26,339 bases of DNA. Origin: a bacterium (GTDB lineage Bacteria > Patescibacteriota > Minisyncoccia > Minisyncoccales > RBG-13-42-11). The position numbers and the translations under genes are program-made. Shown in pieces: positions 21,521 through 26,339 of the stretch (position 1 is its first letter; each line of letters begins with the position of its first letter). The stretch lies in NCBI GenBank assembly GCA_030646565.1, contig JAUSLA010000047.1, positions 1 to 26,339 of the forward strand. Direction: 5' to 3'. The notes below the pieces were generated by a model. That model made no database searches. It saw nothing but the letters and a program-made list of their open reading frames with translations, and was not told the DNA's origin.

Positions 21521-22376
21521 TTTTCTAAAATTAAGACCTATTCAGAAGTTTATAGACGGTATCGGGAAAGATGTTAAAAAATTCTTTGGTAAAGAAAAAG
21601 GATGTATTGTCGCTGTGGGCGACGACGGATTTTTTTATGGCATAGGGCTTCATCAGTGGATTTCTCAGATAAACCAGAACATAACTTTTGCGAATATGGA
21701 TGACAACGGCGCGGGGTTAGACGAAGAAAAGGTTTTGGGGAGAAAAGTTCTGCTGGTGGACAATGATATAGTTTCCGGCAAAACCTTCAAGAGAGCCAAG
21801 GAGGCGATGAGAGCTAAGAAGGAAAGATTAAAAATCAAAGAAATAAAATTTGCTGTTTTGTGCGATAGAACAGGCTTAGCTGATTTTTCCGTTGAGGGGT
21901 ATTCCGCCCACGCTCCCTGGAGCTTGGAAAGATTGGACGGGGTGGATTTGAAAATTATCCAGTCGCTTTCAGACGACGGCAGAATGTCTTTTGTGGAGAT
22001 TGCCAAGGGGACCGGCTTGAGCCCGGTGGGAATTAAAAATAGAGTTGAAAGATTGATAGCTGACGGAGTGCTGAAAATACAGGGTTTGTTAAGTATGGAG
22101 AAAGTCCATTCGGTTTCAGCCCATATTGAAATTGAAGCAGACAGCAAAACAATTTCCAGCTTGATAGAAAAATTTGAAAAGTCTCCCCTGGTTTATCATT
22201 TAGTTAAAACATCGGGAAGATATAATTTAATGGTAAGCATTGCCACTCCGAATCTGGAGAATATAGAAAACTTTATAGCAAAAGAAATAAGGGTGGTGCC
22301 GGGCGTAAAACATATTGAGGTGCGCGTGGGAGAATTGCCAATAATACCAAAGGGGTGGAATCCGCCGATTATTTAG
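21495..22376 (+). CDS. Phosphoribosyltransferase-Lrp/AsnC fusion protein
   Basis: Two-part protein of 293 residues. Residues about 15-140 look like a type I phosphoribosyltransferase: the PRPP motif is VLLVDNDIVSGKTFKRA (85-101; family DDxxxTGxT), with KEIKFAVLCDRTG after it. Residues about 147-195 are an Lrp/AsnC winged helix-turn-helix (LDGVDLKIIQSLSDDGRMSF followed by VEIAKGTGLSPVGIKNRVERL). Residues about 198-285 are the RAM (regulation of amino acid metabolism) domain, ending VVPGVKHIEVRVGELP. It would bind DNA and a small ligand, with the N-terminal domain either an enzyme or a PRPP/nucleotide sensor (compare PurR, where a PRTase fold is a sensor). It ends the three-gene operon. Met 6 (21510) is an alternative start. 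Confidence 0.8.
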   Translation: MLRKKMPDNFLKLRPIQKFIDGIGKDVKKFFGKEKGCIVAVGDDGFFYGIGLHQWISQINQNITFANMDDNGAGLDEEKVLGRKVLLVDNDIVSGKTFKRAKEAMRAKKERLKIKEIKFAVLCDRTGLADFSVEGYSAHAPWSLERLDGVDLKIIQSLSDDGRMSFVEIAKGTGLSPVGIKNRVERLIADGVLKIQGLLSMEKVHSVSAHIEIEADSKTISSLIEKFEKSPLVYHLVKTSGRYNLMVSIATPNLENIENFIAKEIRVVPGVKHIEVRVGELPIIPKGWNPPII

Positions 22377-22537
22377 TCAAAGAGAACTTCGTTCACCCGA
22401 GTCCCGCAAAGAGGGACGAAGGGTAAAGAAGAAAACGCAGTTTTCTTCGCCCTCTTTTCCATCTTCACCCTTCGCTTCGCTTGAGTAGGCGATGAAGACT
22501 GCGTCTTCATCTGTGCTCGTCCCATAAGTGAGACTCG
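22374..22537. repeat. Head-to-head double-hairpin repeats after the PRTase-Lrp gene
   Basis: AGTCAAAGAGAAC ttc GTTC, then a reversed element (GTCCCGC aaa GAGGGAC, GAAGAAAAC gca GTTTTCTTC GCC), then a forward element (CTTCGCTTCGCTTGAGTAGGC, GATGAAGAC tgc GTCTTCATC, CGTCCCATAAGTGAGACTCGG). The first copy starts at the stop codon of the upstream gene. Confidence 0.85.
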
Positions 22538-22541
22538 GCCC

Positions 22542-22569
22542 TTGACAGGGTTTCTTGGTTTGATAAAAT
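22542..22569 (+). promoter_or_regulatory. Promoter upstream of the greA leader region
   Basis: TTGACA (22542-22547), 16-bp spacer, TAAAAT (22564-22569); a near-consensus promoter starting immediately after the repeat cluster. Confidence 0.7.
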
Positions 22570-22574
22570 AAGCC

Positions 22575-22649
22575 GTGTCAAGAGAAAACTTCAGAAAACA
22601 AAGGAAAAGCATAGTTTTAGTAAGTTTTCTAAAGTTCACTGCTGATTGA
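22575..22649 (+). CDS. Possible 24-residue leader peptide (GTG start)
   Basis: GTG at 22575, within a base of the start predicted from the promoter above, opens MSRENFRKQRKSIVLVSFLK followed by FTAD and a stop. Too short to judge; listed because of its position at the promoter and ahead of an attenuator-like structure. Confidence 0.2.
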   Translation: MSRENFRKQRKSIVLVSFLKFTAD

Positions 22650-22671
22650 AATTTTTTCCTATTTAATTCCA

Positions 22672-22776
22672 ATGTTAAAAAAACACACGCAAAAATTACG
22701 AACCAAAAACTACATTCCTGTCTTAGGATGTGTTTATAATATTGTTGCCTGGTCTTTTACTAAAATGATTTACTGA
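22672..22776 (+). CDS. Possible 34-residue peptide ending at an attenuator-like hairpin
   Basis: ATG at 22672 opens a frame starting MLKKHTQKLRTKNYIPVLGC and ending SFTKMIY. Its stop (22774-22776) directly abuts the first arm of the hairpin set at 22778-22838. A TATAAT hexamer (22734-22739) lies inside it. Basic N-terminus and hydrophobic middle; no family recognised. Confidence 0.25.
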   Translation: MLKKHTQKLRTKNYIPVLGCVYNIVAWSFTKMIY

Positions 22777-22777
22777 A

Positions 22778-22838
22778 GGGGGATTAAAAGTTATTATAAG
22801 ATTGTAATTAACTAATCCCCCAGGAAAAGGGGGATTTT
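22778..22838 (+). promoter_or_regulatory. Attenuator-like structure with competing stems ahead of greA
   Basis: Three segments: A GGGGGATTA (22778-22786), B TAATCCCCC (22813-22821), A' GGGGGATT (22829-22836). A:B and B:A' pairing exclude each other, and B:A' ends in TTTTG like a weak terminator. This is the geometry of an attenuator or riboswitch expression platform; it may instead be a plain terminator with a duplicated arm. Confidence 0.5.
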
Positions 22839-22841
22839 GTA

Positions 22842-22896
22842 AAGCGAAGAGAATCCTATTCTCTTCTTCATTCATCCCGCTTCGCGGGAATCATAA
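22842..22896 (+). repeat. Double-hairpin repeat directly upstream of greA
   Basis: GC GAAGAGAA tccta TTCTCTTC TTCATTC ATCCCGC ttc GCGGGAA TCATAA, then ATG. Sense orientation, no Shine-Dalgarno. Confidence 0.88.
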
Positions 22897-23373
22897 ATGA
22901 CGGCAGAAAAAAAGTTTTACTTAACCAAAGAGGGATTGGAAATACTGAAAAAAGAATATGCAAACCTTAAGGCGCTTAAATTCGCCAAAACCAACGGAGA
23001 ATCTCCTAAGGTTTTGCATTCCGAAGAGCTGAACCCCGAGTACCTTGCCTTTCAGGAGGATTTAAGTTTTTTAGAAATCAGATTGGCCGAACTTGAAAAT
23101 ACTTTAAAGAATATCGCTTTGATCCAGCCGCCTCCCAAGGACAAGCAAGATACTGTCAATTTAGGGGCCACAATTTTGGTTGACGTGGACGGTCAAAGGG
23201 ATGAATTTACTCTCGTTGGCTCCTTGGAGGCAAATCCTTCAAAGGGAAAAATTTCCAATGATTCGCCTGTGGGCAAAGCCCTATTAGGCCATAAGGTTGG
23301 AGAAGAAATTCTCATTTCTTCTCCCATTAAGACAACTTACAGAATAAAAAAAATAAATTATTTATCTATCTAA
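22897..23373 (+). CDS. greA: GreA/GreB-family transcription elongation factor
   Basis: Binds the RNA polymerase secondary channel and rescues backtracked complexes by stimulating transcript cleavage. The N-terminal coiled coil begins KFYLTKEGLEILKKEYANLK (family lT.eG...L..El..L) and contains a second helix ending LAELENTLKNIALI. The C-terminal FKBP-like domain has VNLGATILVDVDGQRDEFTLVG and KISNDSPVGKALLGHKVGEEILI (family iS..SPlg.ALlGk..GD.v). 158 residues, normal. The coiled-coil tip, EELNPEYLAFQEDLSFLE, keeps acidic residues where the catalytic DE pair sits, though spacing is not typical. Start follows a repeat. Confidence 0.9.
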   Translation: MTAEKKFYLTKEGLEILKKEYANLKALKFAKTNGESPKVLHSEELNPEYLAFQEDLSFLEIRLAELENTLKNIALIQPPPKDKQDTVNLGATILVDVDGQRDEFTLVGSLEANPSKGKISNDSPVGKALLGHKVGEEILISSPIKTTYRIKKINYLSI

Positions 23374-23376
23374 CTT

Positions 23377-23400
23377 GTCCTGAGCCGGGTCGAAGAATTG
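23377..23400 (+). repeat. CCTGAGC...TCGAAG-type repeat fragment after greA
   Basis: GTCCTGAGCCGGGTCGAAG resembles the complement of the CTTCGGCAGGCTCAGG motif found in polX (25409-25428) and the uvrB tail. Partial copy. A small AGTAG / CTACT hairpin lies further down the greA-amidase gap. Confidence 0.4.
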
Positions 23401-23490
23401 ACGAGGCGATTTATTAAAATAGAATAAAATTAGTAGAAATCTACTCAACCAAATAAAGGTCGATTCTTAAATTTAACAAAAAATTAAAAT

Positions 23491-24228
23491 ATGGGAAAGA
23501 TAAAAATTGGATTAATAATTTTGGCTCCATTGGTGGCAATCAGTTTAGTTATAGCAGGAGTAATTTCTGCCGAGAATCCGCTTGCAGGAAAACTCATTGC
23601 TCTTGACGCGGGTCATGGCGGAGATGAGATAGGAGCGCAATATCCGGCAAACTCTGGCAAAGATGCCCAGATTTATGAAAAGGATGTCAATTTGGCAGTG
23701 GTTTATGCTTTAAAACAAAAATTGGAAGATCCTACCGTAGGAGTAAAGGTAGTTTTAACGCGAGAATGTGATGAAACTATTTCCAGTCGAAAAAGTAGAG
23801 TGGACATGGCAATAGAGGAGTGCAAGAGTTTATACGGCAGAAAATGCGATGTCTTGGTTTCGGTTCATCACAATGGCTCAACTGACCCTGCCCATGATGG
23901 CACAATGGTGATTTATAATGAAAAGCAAGACATACCATTGGCTAAAGCTTTACTTGAGGTTTTAGCGCCACTTACTGGAAATAATGAGGGCTTAGACCAC
24001 GGCGGTTACGGAATGACAGTTTACGGTCATTTGGTTTCCGCTTTAACCGAGGCCTATTATATTACCAATGATTGGGAAGCTACACAATATCTTAATGGAA
24101 CATCAGCCCAAGTTTGTGATAGTAAGTCTGTGCTTATCGGGGAGAGAATAACTCAAGAAGCTGGCGCTCTTTATCAGGGATTGCTCAATTATTTCAGCGC
24201 TCCTCCACCAAAGCCCGGTAGAAAATAA
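23491..24228 (+). CDS. N-acetylmuramoyl-L-alanine amidase (Amidase_3)
   Basis: Zinc amidase that cuts the bond between MurNAc and L-Ala in peptidoglycan. The N-terminal hydrophobic segment (IGLIILAPLVAISLVIAGVI) is a signal peptide or anchor, so it acts outside the membrane. Zinc ligands and catalytic residues are in order: LDAGHGGDEIGA (His), YEKDVNLAVVYALK (Glu), VSVHHNGSTDP (His) and LTEAYYITN (catalytic Glu). The insert typical of regulated AmiA/C enzymes is not evident. No Shine-Dalgarno; the leader is AT-rich. A strong terminator follows. Works on the same polymer as the MurE-like ligase. Confidence 0.92.
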   Translation: MGKIKIGLIILAPLVAISLVIAGVISAENPLAGKLIALDAGHGGDEIGAQYPANSGKDAQIYEKDVNLAVVYALKQKLEDPTVGVKVVLTRECDETISSRKSRVDMAIEECKSLYGRKCDVLVSVHHNGSTDPAHDGTMVIYNEKQDIPLAKALLEVLAPLTGNNEGLDHGGYGMTVYGHLVSALTEAYYITNDWEATQYLNGTSAQVCDSKSVLIGERITQEAGALYQGLLNYFSAPPPKPGRK

Positions 24229-24295
24229 TTTTAATTTATCAAACTAAGAATTTTCTTAAGGGATTCAAAATTCGTTCTATCCCGAGCAGATTTTA

Positions 24296-24325
24296 CCCCG
24301 CCCTTTTCCAAAAGGGCGGGGTTTT
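24296..24325 (+). terminator. Terminator of the amidase gene
   Basis: CCCCGCCCTTT and AAAGGGCGGGG form an 11-bp GC-rich stem around TCCA, followed by TTTT. Confidence 0.88.
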
Positions 24326-24327
24326 GA

Positions 24328-24440
24328 TATAATAGTCAAAGAAGATAAATCTTCTTTTCCACCTTCGTTCGCCGAAGGCGAACTCGGTCAAAGAAGATAA
24401 ATCTTATTTTCCACTCGTCCTGCAAAGTAGGACTTGATAT
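24328..24440 (+). repeat. TATAAT plus tandem double-hairpin repeats upstream of polX
   Basis: TATAAT (24328-24333) is followed by AGTCAAAG, GAAGAT aaa TCTTC, CCACCTTC, GTTCGCC gaa GGCGAAC TCGGTCAAAG, then a second, decayed copy (GAAGAT aaa TCTTA; GTCCTGC aaa GTAGGAC) and TTGATAT before the polX ATG. Confidence 0.85.
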
Positions 24441-25832
24441 ATGTACAACCAGGAATTAGCCAAGATATTTTATGAAATAGCCGATTATTTAGCAATGGAT
24501 GCGGTGCCTTTTAAACCTTACGCTTACCAAAAAGCGGCTACTGCTTTGGAAACAACAGAGGAAGATGTGAGTGATATTTATAAAAGAGGCGGGATAAAAG
24601 CTCTTGAGGAAATCTCCGGAGTTGGGAAAAACATCGCCGAGAGAATTGAAGAGTATTTAAAAACCGGGAAAATGAAATATTACGAGCAATTTAAAAAGCG
24701 GCTGCCCTTAAATTTAGGGGAAATAATTTCTGTCGAGGGCGTGGGGCCCAGAAAAGCTAAAGTTTTGTATCAGACATTGGGCGTCAGAAATTTAAAGGAT
24801 TTGGAAAAAGCGGCTAAATCTCATAAAATCGCTCCATTGTTCGGCTTTGGAGAAAAAACGGAGAAAAATATTATAGAAAGCATCATCTTTTTAAAAAGAA
24901 GCAAGGGCAGATTTTTACTGGGAGAGATTTTTCCTCAAGTAAAAATAATTTTAGATAAACTTAAAACATTAAAAGAGGTAAAGCAGGCAAGCGTAGCAGG
25001 ATCCGTAAGGCGTATGAAAGAAACTATCGGTGATGTTGATATTTTGGTAACAACAAAAAATCCTACAAAAGTTATGGATTTTTTTGTTTCTCTGCCCGGC
25101 GTGGTTAAGATTTGGGCTAAAGGCCCCACAAAGTCATCTGTGCGAATGAAAGACGGTTTTGATGTGGACATAAGAGCAGTTCAGGAAAAAAGTTATGGTT
25201 CCGCTCTTCAGTATTTTACGGGTTCCAAAGAGCATAATATTGCTATCAGAAGAATCGCTATGGACAAGGGATTAAAGCTTTCAGAATATGGATTATTCCG
25301 CAAGGATAAAATAATTGCCGGATGGGACGAAGCCGGAATTTATAAGGCCATTGGCCTTGTTTGGGTGGAGCCCGAACTGCGGGAGAACCAGGGAGAGATA
25401 GAAGCCGCCCTTCGGCAGGCTCAGGGCAGGACCAAGGAGTTGCCAAAAATTATTGGATACAAAGATATTAAGGGCGATTTGCACTGCCATTCTGATTGGG
25501 ATGGCGGAGAAAATTCAATTGCCGACATGGCAAAAGCATCTATTGATATCGGATATCAATATATTGGAATTGCAGATCACACTAAATTTTTGAGGATAGA
25601 ACATGGGCTCGACGAAAAACAATTAGAAAAGCGTAATAAAGAAATTGATAAGTTGAACGAAAGCTTCAAGCATGAATCCCGCGAAGCGGGATGGAATAAA
25701 GAAGAGAACGCAGTTCTCTTCGCCTATGAATCCCGCGAAGCGAAGAACGTTCGTTCTTCTTTACCCTTCGCTACGCTCGGGTGCGAGACGAAGGTCAAGA
25801 TGAGGACAGAGTCCTCATCGCCTACAAACTAG
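24441..25832 (+). CDS. polX: DNA polymerase X with a truncated PHP domain
   Basis: Family X repair polymerase, normally about 570 residues with a C-terminal PHP 3'-5' exonuclease/phosphoesterase. Here only 463. N-terminal 8-kDa domain and HhH motifs (ISGVGKNIAERIEEYL; VEGVGPRKAKVLYQ) are followed by the palm: GSVRRMKETIGDVDILV holds two catalytic Asp, DGFDVDIRAV the third, then QYFTGSKEHNIAIR. The PHP domain starts GDLHCHSDWDGGENSI and IADHTKF, then breaks off near residue 410; residues about 411-463 are translated repeat sequence. The remaining PHP metal ligands are lost, so polymerase activity is plausible but nuclease activity is not. A small second repeat type adds ALRQAQGR near residue 325. 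Confidence 0.93.
   Translation: MYNQELAKIFYEIADYLAMDAVPFKPYAYQKAATALETTEEDVSDIYKRGGIKALEEISGVGKNIAERIEEYLKTGKMKYYEQFKKRLPLNLGEIISVEGVGPRKAKVLYQTLGVRNLKDLEKAAKSHKIAPLFGFGEKTEKNIIESIIFLKRSKGRFLLGEIFPQVKIILDKLKTLKEVKQASVAGSVRRMKETIGDVDILVTTKNPTKVMDFFVSLPGVVKIWAKGPTKSSVRMKDGFDVDIRAVQEKSYGSALQYFTGSKEHNIAIRRIAMDKGLKLSEYGLFRKDKIIAGWDEAGIYKAIGLVWVEPELRENQGEIEAALRQAQGRTKELPKIIGYKDIKGDLHCHSDWDGGENSIADMAKASIDIGYQYIGIADHTKFLRIEHGLDEKQLEKRNKEIDKLNESFKHESREAGWNKEENAVLFAYESREAKNVRSSLPFATLGCETKVKMRTESSSPTN
25408..25430 (+). repeat. CTTCGGCAGGCTCAGGG repeat inside polX
   Basis: CCCTTCGGCAGGCTCAGGGC is an imperfect inverted repeat that adds about eight in-frame residues (LRQAQGR) between GEIEAA and the PKIIGYKDIKGDLH block. 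Same core as the uvrB tail repeat. Confidence 0.65.
25675..25822 (-). repeat. Repeat cluster that ends the polX reading frame
   Basis: Reversed modules: ATCCCGC gaa GCGGGAT, GAAGAGAAC gca GTTCTCTTC GCC, ATCCCGCGAAGCGAAG, GAACG / CGTTC, CTTCGCTACGCTCGGG, GATGAGGAC aga GTCCTCATC GCC (the outer stem base is T/A rich). About 148 bp, at least two and a half elements, replacing the PHP-coding 3' end of polX. Confidence 0.9.
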
Positions 25833-25840
25833 AAAGGAGA
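25833..25840 (+). promoter_or_regulatory. Shine-Dalgarno of the small unknown gene
   Basis: AAAGGAGA 5 nt before a GTG codon; decides that start over later in-frame GTG codons. Confidence 0.75.
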
Positions 25841-25845
25841 TAGAA

Positions 25846-26088
25846 GTGAAAGCAGAAGTGAAAGTGTATGCGCGAGACATTGTCTCGGATCAATTCGGAT
25901 GGGTAAACATTACGCTCTTCCCCGAGACAGAAAAAGACAGAGGCCTATTGGCTATCATTGCGGCAAATCATGGCCGTTTGATTGAAGAAGACTCGGGAGG
26001 CCCTGAATCAGTAGCCGAAATTCTTTCTGTCGTTACTGACCCAGAAGAAATTGAATTGGAGATTGGTTTTCCTAAAAAGTTAGCTTAA
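25846..26088 (+). CDS. Small protein of unknown function
   Basis: An 80-residue protein starting at GTG 25846 with an excellent Shine-Dalgarno (AAAGGAGA, 25833-25840, 5 nt spacing), which fixes the start. Sequence runs MKAEVKVYARDIVSDQFGWV, NITLFPETEKDRGLLAIIAA, then an acidic second half. Pattern suggests a small alpha/beta domain with no membrane segment or Cys. I do not recognise a family. It lies 13 nt after the truncated polX, so the repeat cluster may have joined it to a new upstream gene. A terminator follows. Confidence 0.7.
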   Translation: MKAEVKVYARDIVSDQFGWVNITLFPETEKDRGLLAIIAANHGRLIEEDSGGPESVAEILSVVTDPEEIELEIGFPKKLA

Positions 26089-26093
26089 ATAAA

Positions 26094-26339
26094 TTATCTA
26101 TACCGGGGAGTCATCCTTCCCGGTTTTTTTATTGCGGCTTTAATGAACTCTTTAAACAAAGGGTGGGGAGTTAAAGGCCTTGATTTAAATTCAGGATGAA
26201 ATTGGGTGGCGACAAAGAAAGGATGATGGGGCAATTCAATTATTTCCACCAGGTTTCTTTCAAGATTTACTCCCGCCATTATCATTCCTTCTTTCTCCAA
26301 TTTTTCCCTAAAATCATTATTCACTTCATACCTGTGGCG
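26094..26339 (-). CDS. pyrG: CTP synthase, C-terminal fragment
   Basis: End of CTP synthase, which aminates UTP to CTP with glutamine. The frame is open to the window edge (RHRYEVNNDFREKLEKEG). The class I glutamine amidotransferase end is clear: VEIIELPHHPFFVATQFHPEFKSRP contains the catalytic His and Glu (family QFHPEFxSRP), then LTPHPLFKEFIKAA. Only about 82 C-terminal residues are in view; the gene continues beyond the window. Its last codons contain the terminator stem of the convergent gene. Confidence 0.95.
   Translation of the reverse strand, partial: RHRYEVNNDFREKLEKEGMIMAGVNLERNLVEIIELPHHPFFVATQFHPEFKSRPLTPHPLFKEFIKAAIKKPGRMTPRYR
26100..26135 (+). terminator. Terminator of the small unknown gene, within the pyrG 3' end
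   Basis: ACCGGGGAG pairs with CTTCCCGGT around a short loop, followed by TTTTTTT. The stem lies inside the last codons of pyrG on the other strand. Confidence 0.8.

Noticed and set aside
22373..22672. A 99-codon minus-strand frame after the PRTase-Lrp gene
   Set aside because: Half of it is repeat DNA, it has no family signature, and it is antisense to a good promoter and leader.

Overview
The window is AT-rich, gene-dense bacterial chromosome (about 25 protein genes and one tRNA in 26.3 kb), with no transposase, phage or plasmid gene visible. The gene set points to a candidate-phyla-radiation (Patescibacteria, Parcubacteria-like) genome: ordinary bacterial housekeeping genes (mutM, holA, rpsT, uvrB, murE-like, greA, gpsA, acpP, polX, pyrG) sit beside genes better known from archaea or eukaryotes (Elp3, a Trm9-like methyltransferase, RtcA, endonuclease Q, an EF-Tu-domain-2-like protein, an Mth938-like protein). 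Few genes have a Shine-Dalgarno sequence; clear ones precede only acpP, gpsA and the last small gene. The lineage is inferred from gene content, not from a marker-gene search.

Layout. 1-255: end of a response-regulator receiver protein. 334-2470: mutM, holA and convergent rpsT. 2503-6134: uvrB (-) divergent from a murE-like ligase. 6207-7290: a 57-residue basic protein overlapping a NIF3-family gene. 7553-9922: elp3 (-) head-to-head with a Trm9-like methyltransferase whose 3' end overlaps tRNA-Arg(CCG). 9934-10397: repeats and a candidate structured RNA with its own promoter and terminator. 10398-12545: LOG-like protein, EF-Tu-domain-like protein, amino-acid permease. 12539-15399: tandem repeats, endonuclease Q, Mth938-like protein, CapA-like protein; then rtcA (-). 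16474-18453: acpP, a choline/aminoglycoside-kinase-like protein, hisB. 18492-19481: gpsA (-). 19560-22376: a tight three-gene operon of HisC-like aminotransferase, IMPase-like phosphatase and a phosphoribosyltransferase-Lrp/AsnC fusion. 22374-24228: repeats, an attenuator-like leader, greA, an amidase. 24441-26339: polX truncated in its PHP domain by repeats, a small unknown gene, and the 3' end of pyrG (-).

The most striking feature is a family of roughly 60-bp double-hairpin repeats in about fifteen places. Each full copy has a stem of about 9 bp with a 3-nt loop (often GATGAGGAC / GTCCTCATC or GAAGAGAAC / GTTCTCTTC), a short CTTC-rich spacer, and a stem of about 7 bp with a 3-nt loop (often GTCCCGC / GCGGGAC). 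Stem sequences differ between copies but pairing is kept. Copies lie directly upstream of start codons in sense orientation (murE, LOG-like, permease, endoQ, Mth938-like, greA, polX) and also inside genes, where they are translated in frame (uvrB several times, murE, polX). In polX they replace the end of the protein.

Two functional groupings stand out. Elp3 and a Trm9-like methyltransferase, which in eukaryotes act in succession on wobble uridine, share a start-codon junction. HisB-, HisC- and IMPase (possibly HisN)-like genes lie close together and could supply consecutive late histidine steps, next to a phosphoribosyltransferase fused to an amino-acid-sensing-type regulator.
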